The notes: generated by a model not told the origin, from the letters alone. A stretch of 64,000 bases of DNA from Rhizobium leguminosarum (GCF_017876795.1 NZ_JAGIOR010000001.1:4304501-4368500), one strand, 5' to 3'; positions 53,303-62,301 are shown, counted from the first letter of the stretch. Made by a program: numbers and translations.

Positions 53303-54685
53303 TCAACCTGATGAGAGTTCGTTTGCTTTCCGGGCATATTGATCGGCCTGCTCCTCCTCGCCCATCGCTGCAAGCAGAAGGGACAGATTCCGATACGTCT
53401 GCGGGTCGCAAGGACGCAATCTTATCGCGGTGAGATAATGTGACTTCGCATCCGATAGAGCGCCTCTCTCGTGAAGAAGCACCGCCAGATTATTGTGGGC
53501 TTCCGCGTATCCCGGCGACGACTTCAGGGCTGCACGATAATGTAATTCTGCCGCGTCGATGTCTCGCTCTTCGAGAAGCATGGCATAGTTGTAGTGCGCT
53601 TCGGCGTAATCGGATCTGAGCTGCAGCGCCTGCCTGTAGTGCGATTCAGCCGCTTGCACATCACCGTGCTTCTCGAGGAAGACGCCGAAATTGCTATGAG
53701 CTTCGGCAAAGCCCGGCCGAAGCCGCAGCGTCTCCTGGAAGTGATGATGCGCTTCGAACCGATCGCCCCATTGGTCGAAAAGACCAGCGAGACGCAGAAG
53801 CGCATCCACGTAGTCTGGCCGGCACTTCAGAGCCTGCCGATAGTACGCTGCCGCTTCATCCGGGCGGTCGGTCTCCTCGAGAAGTATCGCCAGGTTGTAA
53901 TGCGCTTCCGGATAGTCCGGCCAGAGACGAACGGCATCCAGATAGCGGGCTTCGGCGGCGGCCCTGTCACCAGCGGCTTTCAAGATGACACCGAGATTGT
54001 TGTGCGCTTCGGGATAGTCCGCACGGAGCTCCAATGCTTTTTCGTAGCAACGCAGTTCCTCGGCCAACTCGCGCCCATCCGTGCCGGCGATCCCGGCCCC
54101 TTTCAAGAACCAGTCCTCGGCTGTCATCCGCTCTTCGGATCGTGCAGCAAGTGCCGTGTGGTCGACTGACACGATCCGATAGAGATGCCGCCTCGGCAGG
54201 TAGTCGCCTTTGAGTTCGAAGACGTCGACCTCGTGGAAGAGATAGACCGGCAAATCGATGAGGTCGAGTACGGTCTGCGTGACGAAGAGGGTGTCGGGGT
54301 CGGCACATGACTCCACCCGCTTCGCGATGTTCAAGGCACGACCGATCCAGGCGTCGTCGTCGTGCATTCGGGAGCATTCGCCGAAGTGGCAACCCACCCG
54401 GATTGGAAGGTCGTGCGCCTGGCTGGACGTCAAGTGACGCCGCCGCTGCTTCCAATAGGCGATCAGCTTCAACGAGAAGTGGACGGCTACATCAGCAGAT
54501 TCGAATAGATAAAGATGCCCGTCGCCTGTAAAGTTCTCGTGCCGTCGTCCGTATTGGCTGGCAAGCATCTGAGACAGGTATCGGTATTCGGCAATGGCGC
54601 TCGTGATCGTGTCGCGCGAAACCCTGTTCCAAACCGCTGAGTGTCGGACGAGGTCTGTGAATACGGCGGCAAAGTAGATGTCCAT
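53303..54685 (-). CDS. class III nucleotide cyclase with TPR repeats
   Basis: 460 aa. The N-terminal 170 residues form a class III adenylate/guanylate cyclase domain: AAVFTDLVRHSAVWNR (first metal Asp), NFTGDGHLYLFESADVAV (second Asp in GDG) and WIGRALNIAKRVESCADP (the N-x-x-x-R catalytic region). About seven TPR units follow (repeating YPEAHNNLGVILKAAGD-like 34-residue blocks). No membrane segment. TPRs probably bind a partner that controls the cyclase. The start is uncertain: the ATG at 54685 and a TTG at 54706 both lack a ribosome site. Confidence 0.88.
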   Translation of the reverse strand: MDIYFAAVFTDLVRHSAVWNRVSRDTITSAIAEYRYLSQMLASQYGRRHENFTGDGHLYLFESADVAVHFSLKLIAYWKQRRRHLTSSQAHDLPIRVGCHFGECSRMHDDDAWIGRALNIAKRVESCADPDTLFVTQTVLDLIDLPVYLFHEVDVFELKGDYLPRRHLYRIVSVDHTALAARSEERMTAEDWFLKGAGIAGTDGRELAEELRCYEKALELRADYPEAHNNLGVILKAAGDRAAAEARYLDAVRLWPDYPEAHYNLAILLEETDRPDEAAAYYRQALKCRPDYVDALLRLAGLFDQWGDRFEAHHHFQETLRLRPGFAEAHSNFGVFLEKHGDVQAAESHYRQALQLRSDYAEAHYNYAMLLEERDIDAAELHYRAALKSSPGYAEAHNNLAVLLHERGALSDAKSHYLTAIRLRPCDPQTYRNLSLLLAAMGEEEQADQYARKANELSSG

Positions 54686-54765
54686 TCGCAACGGCCGGAA
54701 GTTCAAAGCGATCGCGCAACATGTTCAAACGCTTGCCGTCATCGCTCAACCCAAGGACAATCATC

Positions 54766-55041
54766 ATGCCACAGTACATGGTCGAAAGACACCTGCCAGG
54801 AATCACGCCCGACCAGCTCAGCGCGGCGGCGTCCCGCGCGAAGCACGTCACCGCAGAGATGACCAGCCAGGGAAAGCCCGTGCGCTATCTTCGCTCGACA
54901 TTCGTACCCTCTGAGGAACGATCATTCTGCCTGTTCGACGCTTCGTCTGAGCAAGACGTGAAGGAGGCAAACGAACGCGCAGAGATCCCGCTGTTGAGAA
55001 TTACCGAAGTTAAGCACATTTCTGCCGACGACGTGGCCTAG
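54766..55041 (+). CDS. DUF4242 / SCO4226-like small protein
   Basis: 91 aa, beginning MPQYMVERHLPGITPDQLSAAASRAKHVTAEM and continuing RYLRSTFVPSEERSFCLFDASSEQDVKEANERAEIP, the DUF4242 ferredoxin-like pattern; a Streptomyces member (SCO4226) binds nickel. Here a metal role is speculative. AAGGA precedes the ATG at 54766. It is divergent from the cyclase-TPR gene. Confidence 0.82.
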   Translation: MPQYMVERHLPGITPDQLSAAASRAKHVTAEMTSQGKPVRYLRSTFVPSEERSFCLFDASSEQDVKEANERAEIPLLRITEVKHISADDVA

Positions 55042-55100
55042 CGCGTCCACCGCCGACAAAAGCGCAGACAATGCAACGAGCGCTTCGGGCCGGAAGTTGC

Positions 55101-55140
55101 CCGGCGCGCGCCTTGCGTAGCCGGAACTATCCACGGCTAT
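55101..55140. repeat. short hairpin repeat (TAGCCG...CGGCTA)
   Basis: CCGGCGCGCGCCTTGCGTAG then CCGGAACTATCCACGGCTAT. A near-identical copy is at 61487-61524. Both can fold (TAGYCG with CGGCTA). Here it lies just before the ribosome site of the 55156 gene. Confidence 0.6.
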
Positions 55141-55155
55141 CGGAGGATCAATGAT

Positions 55156-55476
55156 ATGAAGGTCTTGCTCACTCGAAAGGCTTTGAACGAAGTACGCAGG
55201 TTCGCTGAATACATGTCGCGAAGCGAGCGCGATAACGACCTGATCCCATCGATTGGATGGGCATCGTCGAGCGTATCTACCGACGAAATTTCCGGGCAGA
55301 TCACCGAGCCCGGCGGCCAATTTTCCTTGGCAGCGCTGGAAGCCGACAAGCTGCAGGGACGGATGATCTTGAAGCAAGAAGGCATAACCTTTGCGCTTGC
55401 CTTGCCAAAGGAGGCCGAAGGGCTCGACTATGTGGAAATCGACTATGCGGGACGCGATTTTTTTATCAGCAATTAG
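55156..55476 (+). CDS. hypothetical protein
   Basis: 106 aa: MKVLLTRKALNEVRRFAEYM, then a polar middle and ALPKEAEGLDYVEIDYAGRDFFISN at the end. GGAGG lies nine bases before the ATG. Predicted as a small mixed alpha/beta protein; I do not recognise the family with confidence. It is followed 53 bp later by the repeat that holds IS copy 3. Confidence 0.55.
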   Translation: MKVLLTRKALNEVRRFAEYMSRSERDNDLIPSIGWASSSVSTDEISGQITEPGGQFSLAALEADKLQGRMILKQEGITFALALPKEAEGLDYVEIDYAGRDFFISN

Positions 55477-55529
55477 CCCGCAACTTACGGCTCTTAGCCT
55501 GCATGGGGCCGTCGATTCCTGTCCCACCC

Positions 55530-55605
55530 TCGGTCACCCCAGGTCTTGAGCCTGGAATACACGCCCGATGATGATGGAGACGGCGTGGATCCTCGGGGCA
55601 AGCCC
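55530..55605. repeat. left part of two-hairpin repeat, interrupted by IS copy 3
   Basis: Hairpin A is CCAGGT-CTTGA-GCCTGG. Hairpin B has left arm CCTCGGGGCAAGCCC up to the IS junction. It continues at 56939. Confidence 0.85.
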
Positions 55606-56938
55606 CATAGGCGCTAACTTAGTCTTGACGGTGATGATCGCGGGTGATTCACCTTGGTCATGAGCGATTCGTTACAAGCAGTGGATTGGGACGACCTAGT
55701 GGAACGGCTAGGCTCGGCGGAAGAGCTGGAGGCGAGCGCACGCGAGGCCGGGGCGCTGCTTCGCAAACGGCAGGTGGGCGGCGCGGCCGACCTGCTGCGA
55801 TTGTGTTTCGCCTATGTGCTTGGTGGTTTTTCGCTTCGAACCTTGGCGGCCTGGGCCGATCAGCGGGGGCTCGCGTCGATGTCCGACGTGGCTATGCTTA
55901 AGCGTCTGAAGGCCAGCGCCGATTGGGTGGGCTATCTGGTTTCGGAGTTGCTTGCCGAGCGCTGCCCCGAAGCCTTCGCCGGTATGCGTAGTGACCTGCG
56001 GCTGATGGCGGTTGACGCCACGGTCGTTGCACCGCCTGGGCCTAAGCGGGCCTACTGGATGGTGCATACGGTGTTCGACCTTTCACGGCTGAAGCTCTGT
56101 TCGGTTGAAGTCACCGATCGTCGTGAAGCCGAACGGCTGTCGCGCGGCGTCAAGGCCGGCGAGCTTCGGATCGCCGACCGTGCCCATGCCAAGGCGACCG
56201 ATCTGGCTACAGTGGTCAAGGCTGGGGCTGATTTTCTGGTCCGCGCCCCTTCCAGCTATCCGCGCTTGCTGGATGGCGACGGCCACCTGCTGGATCGCTT
56301 GGCGCTCTGCCGCGAAGCGGGCGACAAGGGTGTGCTTGATCGGTCCGTGAGGATCCAGGACGGCAAGTCCAAGATCGAGGTGGCGGCACGGGTGGTGATC
56401 TTACCTTTACCGCCTGAGGCCGCCGCAAAAGCCAGGCGAGCGGCACGCCGGTTGGCGGCCAAGGCGCGATACAAGCCTAGCGATGCCGGCATCGAGATGG
56501 CCGGCTACCTGGTGCTGCTGACTTCGCTCGCAGCCGACGACTGGCCGCCGGAGCGGCTCGCCTCGACCTATCGGCTGCGATGGCAGATCGAACTGGCCTT
56601 CAAACGCATGAAGTCGTTGATCGGTTTGGAAAGCCTGCGCGCCAAGGACGCTGACCTGGCCCGCTTGTGGATCAACATCGCCTTGCTCGCCGCGCTGCTG
56701 GCCGAAGACGACCTGCCGGCCCTCGATCCCGAGGCGCCGGACTCTCTCCCCCTGGCGGCTTGAACCGATCCACATTGCCGATCTGGCGTCTTGTTGCCAT
56801 CGCCATTACCAACATCTCTATCGCCGTCTTGCACGCGACCGTCAGGCCGATCGCCATCGGCCAGCTGCTTCATCGGCTGCGCGAGCCACCGCGAAGACGA
56901 CGCGCCATCGCACATCGACAGCTAAGTTAGCGCCTATG
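55606..56938 (+). mobile_element. complete IS4-family insertion sequence (copy 3), 1,333 bp
   Basis: Same 17-bp terminal repeats and length as copy 2, in opposite orientation. Its target duplication, GGGGCAAGCCC (55595-55605 and 56939-56949), differs by one base from that of copy 2, so the two are independent insertions into different members of the same repeat family. It has subterminal variant bases shared with copy 4. Confidence 0.96.
55660..56763 (+). CDS. IS4-family transposase
   Basis: 367 aa, identical in sequence to the transposase of copy 2, with the same DDE and Y-R-E-K motifs, so recently active. It starts at the ATG at 55660 (an in-frame TTG lies two codons earlier) and ends SLPLAA 175 bp before the right end of the element. 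Confidence 0.95.
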   Translation: MSDSLQAVDWDDLVERLGSAEELEASAREAGALLRKRQVGGAADLLRLCFAYVLGGFSLRTLAAWADQRGLASMSDVAMLKRLKASADWVGYLVSELLAERCPEAFAGMRSDLRLMAVDATVVAPPGPKRAYWMVHTVFDLSRLKLCSVEVTDRREAERLSRGVKAGELRIADRAHAKATDLATVVKAGADFLVRAPSSYPRLLDGDGHLLDRLALCREAGDKGVLDRSVRIQDGKSKIEVAARVVILPLPPEAAAKARRAARRLAAKARYKPSDAGIEMAGYLVLLTSLAADDWPPERLASTYRLRWQIELAFKRMKSLIGLESLRAKDADLARLWINIALLAALLAEDDLPALDPEAPDSLPLAA

Positions 56939-57045
56939 GGGGCAAGCCCGAGGACGACGGAGGGTGGGGTGAGCCTTGTGGCAAACTCAGCGACGTGTGG
57001 CGGAGGGGAAAGTGTCATTACCCACTTGGCCCTCTCCCCTCGATC
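56939..57045. repeat. right part of two-hairpin repeat and its tail, tandem unit 1
   Basis: GGGGCAAGCCCGAGGACGAC, then GGAGGGTGGGGTGAGC and a tail containing GCGACGTGTGGCGGAGGG and AAGTGTCATTACCC. It resembles 57166-57275. Confidence 0.75.
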
Positions 57046-57104
57046 TCCATCACCGTCGGCATTGTCGAGCGCCGGCAGCGGATCGGTCGCAACGCGCCCC
57101 CAAC

Positions 57105-57275
57105 CTCCGTCATCCCAGGCCTTGAGCCTGGGATCCATGCACGCCGCTGATGGAGACGGGTGGATCCTCGGTCAAGCCCGAGGAGGACGGAGGGTGGGAT
57201 AAGCTCTGTGCAACCAACGACGTGTGGCGGAAAGGAAGTGTCATTGCCGCTTTGGCCCCTCCTCTCAGCCTTACC
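57105..57275. repeat. uninterrupted two-hairpin repeat and tail, tandem unit 2
   Basis: It contains hairpin A (CCAGGC-CTTGA-GCCTGG), GGATCC spacers, hairpin B (CCTCGG-TCAAG-CCCGAGG, 57166-57183, one G shorter than in the occupied copies) and a tail with ACGACGTGTGGCGGA and AAGTGTCATTGCC. It is the empty neighbour of the copy hit by IS copy 3. No gene is seen in 56939-57471. Confidence 0.85.
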
Positions 57276-57471
57276 TCCGGTCCTGTCGAGTGCGCCGGCG
57301 GCGGGTCTGGCGAAACCGCTCCTCCGCCCTACGGATCTTGACAGGCCACAGCATTTTGAGGTACGTACATCGCCGTCGCAGTGCAGCAAAGACCGGCGAC
57401 GCATCGCCGATCAAACCGAATCCTGAGGCGGGGCTGATCAAGCCAATAACGCAGCTTCGAAAGGCAATGGA

Positions 57472-58122
57472 ATGAAGGAGTTCAAGGTCAATCCGGACTT
57501 CGCCATCACAGATGAGCGAGCTCTTCGAGGTCTGTTTGAGGCGACACATGCCCTGGCCATACAGAAGTGTCAGGACAGTCTCGGCAAACACGCGCAGGAA
57601 TTTATCAGGCGTTCGCCATTCCTGTGCATCGGCACGCAGAGCCCGGATGGAAAAGCCGATGTCAGCCCCCGCGGCGATCCTGTCGGCTTCGTCAAAGTCC
57701 TTGACGAGCGGACGCTGGCGATACCGGACCGGCCCGGCAATAACCGCTTGGACACCCTGGTCAATATTCTCGCCAATCCGAGCGTCGGGCTGCTGTTCAT
57801 CATCCCGGGTTTTGACGACACATTGCGCGTGAATGGCTACGCCACGCTGACGACTGATCCTGAATTTCTGCAAAGCATGCGTGTCAATGACCGCGCTCCC
57901 AAACTCGCGATCGTCGTCAAGGTGAATGAGGTTTTCCTCCACTGCGCCAAGGCCTTTCGGCGCTCGCACTTGTGGAAGCCGGATCATTACCAGGATCGCA
58001 CCGAGATGCCGTCGCTTGTGAAGATCATTCTGGATGAGACGACTGGCGCGCCAAGCGATGAGGACGAGATGCACAAAATCGATGCCGATCTCGAAGATGC
58101 ATACAAGCGGACGCTCTACTAA
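57472..58122 (+). CDS. PPOX-type FMN-dependent flavoprotein (MSMEG_1061-like)
   Basis: 216 aa pyridoxamine-5'-phosphate-oxidase-like split barrel: QEFIRRSPFLCIGTQSPDGKADVSPRGDPVGFVKV, then IPDRPGNNRLDTLVNILANPSVGLLFIIPGFDDTLRVNGYA, closely following the MSMEG_1061 FMN-binding subgroup. The substrate is unknown; relatives reduce or oxidise small organic compounds. It is isolated between repeat arrays and the aldolase gene. Confidence 0.88.
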   Translation: MKEFKVNPDFAITDERALRGLFEATHALAIQKCQDSLGKHAQEFIRRSPFLCIGTQSPDGKADVSPRGDPVGFVKVLDERTLAIPDRPGNNRLDTLVNILANPSVGLLFIIPGFDDTLRVNGYATLTTDPEFLQSMRVNDRAPKLAIVVKVNEVFLHCAKAFRRSHLWKPDHYQDRTEMPSLVKIILDETTGAPSDEDEMHKIDADLEDAYKRTLY

Positions 58123-58222
58123 TCGGCACGCTTGCGTTTCTCTGCAACCGGCTTGATGCCAGGGTCATGCGGGCGTAAGTCAAATAACCGCCCTCTCCGC
58201 GACAGCAATCTGAAACGATCCC

Positions 58223-59014
58223 ATGGCCCATTCGCTCAACACGCCCCCCTCGCCCGCCGCCGGCCCCAACCAGCCGCAACTCGATACGGAGAAAATCTGG
58301 CAGGCCCGCGTGGATCTGGCGGCCTGCTTCCGGATGGCGGCAAGGCTCGGCATGGAGGAAGGGATCTGCAACCACTTCTCGGCCGTGGTTCCCGGCTATG
58401 ACGACCTGTTCATCGTCAATCCCTACGGCTACGCTTTCGCCGAGCTGACGGCCTCGATGTTGTTGATCTGCGATTTTCACGGCAACGTCGTATCGGGCAG
58501 CGGTCAGCCCGAGGCAACCGCCTTTTACATTCACGCCAGGATCCATCAGAACATTACGCGCGCCAAGGCGGCGTTCCACACCCATATGCCGTATGCCACC
58601 GCCCTTTCGATGACCGAAGGCGATCCGCTGATCTTTGCCGGACAGACCGCGTTGAAATTCTATGGACGCACGGCCGTCGACCGCAATTACAACGGCCTGG
58701 CGCTCGACGCGCGCGAGGGCGACCGGATCGCTGCAGCGATCGGCGACGCCGACATCGTCTTCATGAAGCACCACGGCGTGATGGTCTGCGCAGCCAATAT
58801 CGCCGAGGCCTGGGACGACCTTTATTATCTCGAGCGCGCCTGCGAGGTGCAGACGCTTGCCCTGTCGACCGGCCGCCAGGTCCTTGCCGTCGCGCCTGAG
58901 ATCGCCGAAGCGGCGTATCGGCAGATGCGCGAAGGAGATCCGGAGTCGGCCCGGCTCCATCTGGAGGCGGTGAAGCGCATGCTCGATCGCAGCGAGCCCG
59001 ACTATAAGCGCTGA
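58223..59014 (+). CDS. class II aldolase/adducin family protein
   Basis: 263 aa. ARLGMEEGICNHFSAVVPG, then the zinc His pair in AAFHTHMPYATAL (H-x-H) and MKHHGVMVCAANIAEAWDDLYYLERA with the third His, the standard fuculose-aldolase-type site. It could act as a sugar-phosphate aldolase or a decarboxylase of the family; no partner gene indicates the pathway. The ribosome site is weak. It lies 100 bp after the flavoprotein gene. Confidence 0.9.
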   Translation: MAHSLNTPPSPAAGPNQPQLDTEKIWQARVDLAACFRMAARLGMEEGICNHFSAVVPGYDDLFIVNPYGYAFAELTASMLLICDFHGNVVSGSGQPEATAFYIHARIHQNITRAKAAFHTHMPYATALSMTEGDPLIFAGQTALKFYGRTAVDRNYNGLALDAREGDRIAAAIGDADIVFMKHHGVMVCAANIAEAWDDLYYLERACEVQTLALSTGRQVLAVAPEIAEAAYRQMREGDPESARLHLEAVKRMLDRSEPDYKR

Positions 59015-59226
59015 ACCGGCCCCCGGCCTTCTGCAGCAACAGCCAAGGTTCTCTCCAGGTTGGGAGGGCTGCTATCAACCGCTTGTGCAAGCCTTCAAAA
59101 AGCAGTTAGCTGGCATCGTTGGGTAGCGCATGCCTGCTTGCAAAAGACAGGCCCCCTAAACAGGCCCCACAAAACAGGCATTGAGCTATCCGTGCTGAGA
59201 CGTGTCCGCATGTCGGGGGAAATCGC

Positions 59227-61152
59227 GTGGGCTGGTCCAAACCGCTCAGACTGCATCTCGGCGTCCTGGTCGTCGCGTCGCTGCTTTGCACGTCGGCGCC
59301 GATCATCTGGATGGCATTCAGCCACGGAAGCGATGCTGCGGTCAGCGCCGGCGCACAGCAGATGCGCGCGATGAGCTTGCGGCTGATCGAGGGATACCGC
59401 AATACGCTGCAGGGCGTCACCGAGGCGGTGGCGCTGGCATCCACGCTGCCGCAGCTGGTTTCCCTGCCGCCTCAGGATATCAAGGAAAAACAGCAGTTCT
59501 TTCAGGAGGTTCTGCGAAACGTCCCGAACGCCACCAGCGTTTACGCCGGCTACCCCGACGGCTCCTACCTGCAGGTGATCAATACTGCCCGGCGCGACGT
59601 TCGCCAGACGCTCGCCGCACCCGATGGTACGGCTTTCGCGATCAGAATGATCGCACGCAGACAGGGGGCCGATATCATCTCGACGTTTCGTTTTCTCGAC
59701 AGCGATGCAGAGGTGATCGGGGAGCGGAATGTCGAGGATACATCGTTCGATCCGCGGCAACGCCCATGGTATCAATCGGTCGTTCAAGACGGCATGCCGG
59801 TTTCTGTCGGCCCCTATGTCACCGGCACCCTCAATGCTCCGACGCTGACGATCGCAGCCCCGATGCGGGACGATGGAAAGGTGGTCCTCGGCATCAACAT
59901 TCACCTGCAGACCGTCAGCCGGCTGCTGGATGCAGGGGAGATTTCGCCGCGGGCGCGGGCTTACATCATCGATGCCAGCGGCAATCTCGTCGCCCATTCC
60001 GACCCTGATATCATGAGCAGGATCATCGGCTTATGGTCGAGAACATCAGGCGCCTTTGCCGCGACGGCAAACAGTTTCGACCCGAGCATCGAGACCGTGG
60101 CGCGGCTCGGGCAGGATCCGGCCTTTGCCGGCGGCGGCCTGGCACGGGTCGATTTCGATGGCGAAACCTATCTGGTGCAGATCGCCCCGGTCAGCGTATC
60201 CGGCCTGTTTACGGGCAGCAAGGCGGCAATCGTCGTGCCGCTGGAGGATCTGGTGGCTGAGGCCAATCGGCTGCTTCGGCGCAATCTGTTCGTTGCCGCC
60301 GCTTTCGTGCTCGCCGGTGTCGCCGCATCGGTCTTGCTGTCGCGCATGGTCAGCCGCTCTCTCTACCGCTTGGCCGACGAGGCGCGCAGGATCGGCGATC
60401 TGGATATCGGAGAGAAAGGCGGGGCGCATTCGTGGATATCGGAGATCAACACACTGGCGAACGCGCTTTCGGCCAGCCGTCATGCCATCGGTCAGTTTGC
60501 CCTTTATGTTCCGCGGGAAGTCGTCCGGCAGATCGTCAATCCTGAGACAAGAACGATCGTCAGGGCGAAGCGACAGGATGTGACGGCGCTGTTCACCGAC
60601 ATCAAAGACTTCACGACCATCTCCGAACAACATTCGCCCGAGGAGGTGGTCGACACGCTGTCTGCCTATTTCGAGCTGCTGAACACCATCGCCGAGCGCA
60701 ATGGCGGCACAGTCGTGCAATATCTCGGCGATTCCATTTTCGTCATGTGGAACGCCCCGGTGGCAGATATCAGACATGCCGAAAACGGCTGCCGATGTGC
60801 GCTGGCTATGAAAGCGGCGGTCGACGGCTTGAACGAAGCCAATCTCAGGAATGGCCGCCCCGAACTCTTGACGCGATTTGGATTGCACACCGGCCCGGCC
60901 GTCGTCGGCAGCTTCGGCGCGATTTCGCGTCAGCAGTACACGGCCATGGGCGATACGATCAATGTCGCGTCACGGCTGGAAGGCTTGAACAAGGACCTCA
61001 ACACATCGATCCTGGTGAGTGCCGCCACCCGCGACGCCGTCGCCGACCGCTTCACCTTCCGCCCCTTCGGCCTCGCCCCGGTCAAGGGACGCGCCGAGAA
61101 GGTCGACATATGGGAGCTTGTCGGGGAAATCGGCGCCGCGACGCCAGGATGA
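59227..61152 (+). CDS. membrane adenylate/guanylate cyclase with Cache-like sensor
   Basis: 641 aa from a GTG with GGGGGA upstream. One N-terminal membrane segment (about 9-31), a periplasmic dCache-like region (about 40-345; FDPRQRPWYQSVVQDGMPVSVGPYV is a Cache signature), a second membrane segment (about 352-376), a HAMP-like linker, then the class III cyclase domain: ALFTDIKDFTTISEQHSPEEV, YLGDSIFVMWNAP (metal Asps) and YTAMGDTINVASRLEGLN. It probably makes cAMP in response to an extracellular small molecule. Monocistronic. Confidence 0.93.
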   Translation: MGWSKPLRLHLGVLVVASLLCTSAPIIWMAFSHGSDAAVSAGAQQMRAMSLRLIEGYRNTLQGVTEAVALASTLPQLVSLPPQDIKEKQQFFQEVLRNVPNATSVYAGYPDGSYLQVINTARRDVRQTLAAPDGTAFAIRMIARRQGADIISTFRFLDSDAEVIGERNVEDTSFDPRQRPWYQSVVQDGMPVSVGPYVTGTLNAPTLTIAAPMRDDGKVVLGINIHLQTVSRLLDAGEISPRARAYIIDASGNLVAHSDPDIMSRIIGLWSRTSGAFAATANSFDPSIETVARLGQDPAFAGGGLARVDFDGETYLVQIAPVSVSGLFTGSKAAIVVPLEDLVAEANRLLRRNLFVAAAFVLAGVAASVLLSRMVSRSLYRLADEARRIGDLDIGEKGGAHSWISEINTLANALSASRHAIGQFALYVPREVVRQIVNPETRTIVRAKRQDVTALFTDIKDFTTISEQHSPEEVVDTLSAYFELLNTIAERNGGTVVQYLGDSIFVMWNAPVADIRHAENGCRCALAMKAAVDGLNEANLRNGRPELLTRFGLHTGPAVVGSFGAISRQQYTAMGDTINVASRLEGLNKDLNTSILVSAATRDAVADRFTFRPFGLAPVKGRAEKVDIWELVGEIGAATPG

Positions 61153-61208
61153 GACGTGCGGAGGAGACGATGCGCTGCATTGTAATGACCGCCAGCGCCC
61201 AAGAGAGC

Positions 61209-61337
61209 CTCACCCTGAGGCGCCCCGAGGGGCCTCGAAGGACGAGGCGGGTGCGCCGGTGGTTGATGGGCGCAGGAAGCAGCGTTGCGCGCGTCCTTCG
61301 AGGCTCCGGCCTTTGGCCTGCGCGTCTCAGGATGAGG
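61209..61337. repeat. long rhizobial palindromic repeat
   Basis: It begins CTCACCCTGAGGCGCC and GGCCTCGAAGGACG, and ends CGTCCTTCGAGGCTCC and CGTCTCAGGATGAG, so the outer and inner segments are inverted copies. It forms one long imperfect hairpin after the cyclase gene. Confidence 0.7.
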
Positions 61338-61786
61338 AGCGTTGGAGGATACCACGGCTAGATGAGGGTGCCGAGAATACCCCGTCCCCTATGAAGAGGT
61401 AGACTATGCTCGAGAAAGAATTCAATGGCGGCGCAACTCAATGGATATGGCGTAGTAAAATCTCCGCTATCGGCTGCAGGGCTCTCCCCGGCGCGCCTTG
61501 CGTAGTCGGAACATTCCACGGCTACCACCGCGCTATGCCTATCCCGGCGGCTGAGTTTGGCGAAAACGCCCCAACCTTCGTCTCCAAGGCCTTGATGTAA
61601 AGCTAGGATCCATGCCCGCTGCCGATGGCGTAGGTCCGACTGCGCCAGATCAGGCGCGATCCCGCGCCCTGGAGCCCTGCGATATCTTCTGCCTTTGGCA
61701 ATGCTGCTCCTTCCATTTTGCTCATCGCTGCAAGATAAAGCAGCGTAGATTTGGATGTCCGACCGACGCGATTTGGGTTCGACGAG
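61338..61786. other. intergenic region with short repeat remnants
   Basis: It contains a copy of the short hairpin repeat (61487-61524) and, at about 61590-61630, a degraded-looking fragment of the two-hairpin repeat (CCAAGGCCTTGA, then GGATCCATGCCCGCTG). No convincing gene. Confidence 0.45.
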
Positions 61787-62158
61787 ATGAATAAGCTTTG
61801 GCAGCGGATTACATATTGTCGTCATTGCAGCGAGCTATGGGCACTCGGTCTGGCGAAGCGGGCCCCCTCTTTGGCTATTTTTCCGATCGCAATCGTATTG
61901 CTTTTCTGGTGGGGCGTTGCTGGGCTGACTGTTCTTCTTCCGACTCTGCTGCTCCAGAACCTCGGCGCCCTTGGCGATATTGTCTTGGCGGCCTTGGGAA
62001 TCTCAGTCGTCCCTATGGGGCTGTTGCTCGCCGCACCATGGTTCTTTGGCTGGTATGGAATTGCCGTCAGTCTGATGTTTGGTCGATTCACGTCCGCGAG
62101 CGCCAAGGAGAAAGCCTTGATGGAATCAATTCGCGCGTATCGGGCGAACGCCGTTTGA
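61787..62158 (+). CDS. hypothetical membrane protein
   Basis: 123 aa with two or three hydrophobic segments (APSLAIFPIAIVLLFWWGVAG, VLLPTLLLQNLGALGDIVLAAL, VPMGLLLAAPWFFGWYGIAV) and a polar C-terminus. The ATG at 61787 lacks a good ribosome site, and an in-frame TTG at 61751 is possible. No family recognised. Moderate base composition unlike its neighbours suggests transfer or weak constraint. Confidence 0.45.
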   Translation: MNKLWQRITYCRHCSELWALGLAKRAPSLAIFPIAIVLLFWWGVAGLTVLLPTLLLQNLGALGDIVLAALGISVVPMGLLLAAPWFFGWYGIAVSLMFGRFTSASAKEKALMESIRAYRANAV

Positions 62159-62301
62159 CTCCGGGCTGTCCGTCGCTTGATTGGAGCTAGCAAGGCCCAA
62201 CCTGGACCTCAGATCTTGAGTGGGTGCGCAACCGCAATATTTTGTCCCAGCAGAATTCAATTCAGCCGCCAGTACTCAGGAACCCGCCGCATAAAGGACG
62301 T

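Noticed and set aside
44455..56938. Composite transposon formed by IS copies 2 and 3
   Set aside because: Each copy has its own 11-bp target duplication directly at both of its ends, so they inserted singly; no shared outer duplication is seen.
44378..57275. CRISPR-like array from the recurring hairpin repeat
   Set aside because: Copies are far apart and irregularly spaced, with no uniform spacers and no cas genes.
61406..61600. 64-codon open frame as a gene
   Set aside because: It runs through a repeated hairpin sequence, has no ribosome site, and matches no family.
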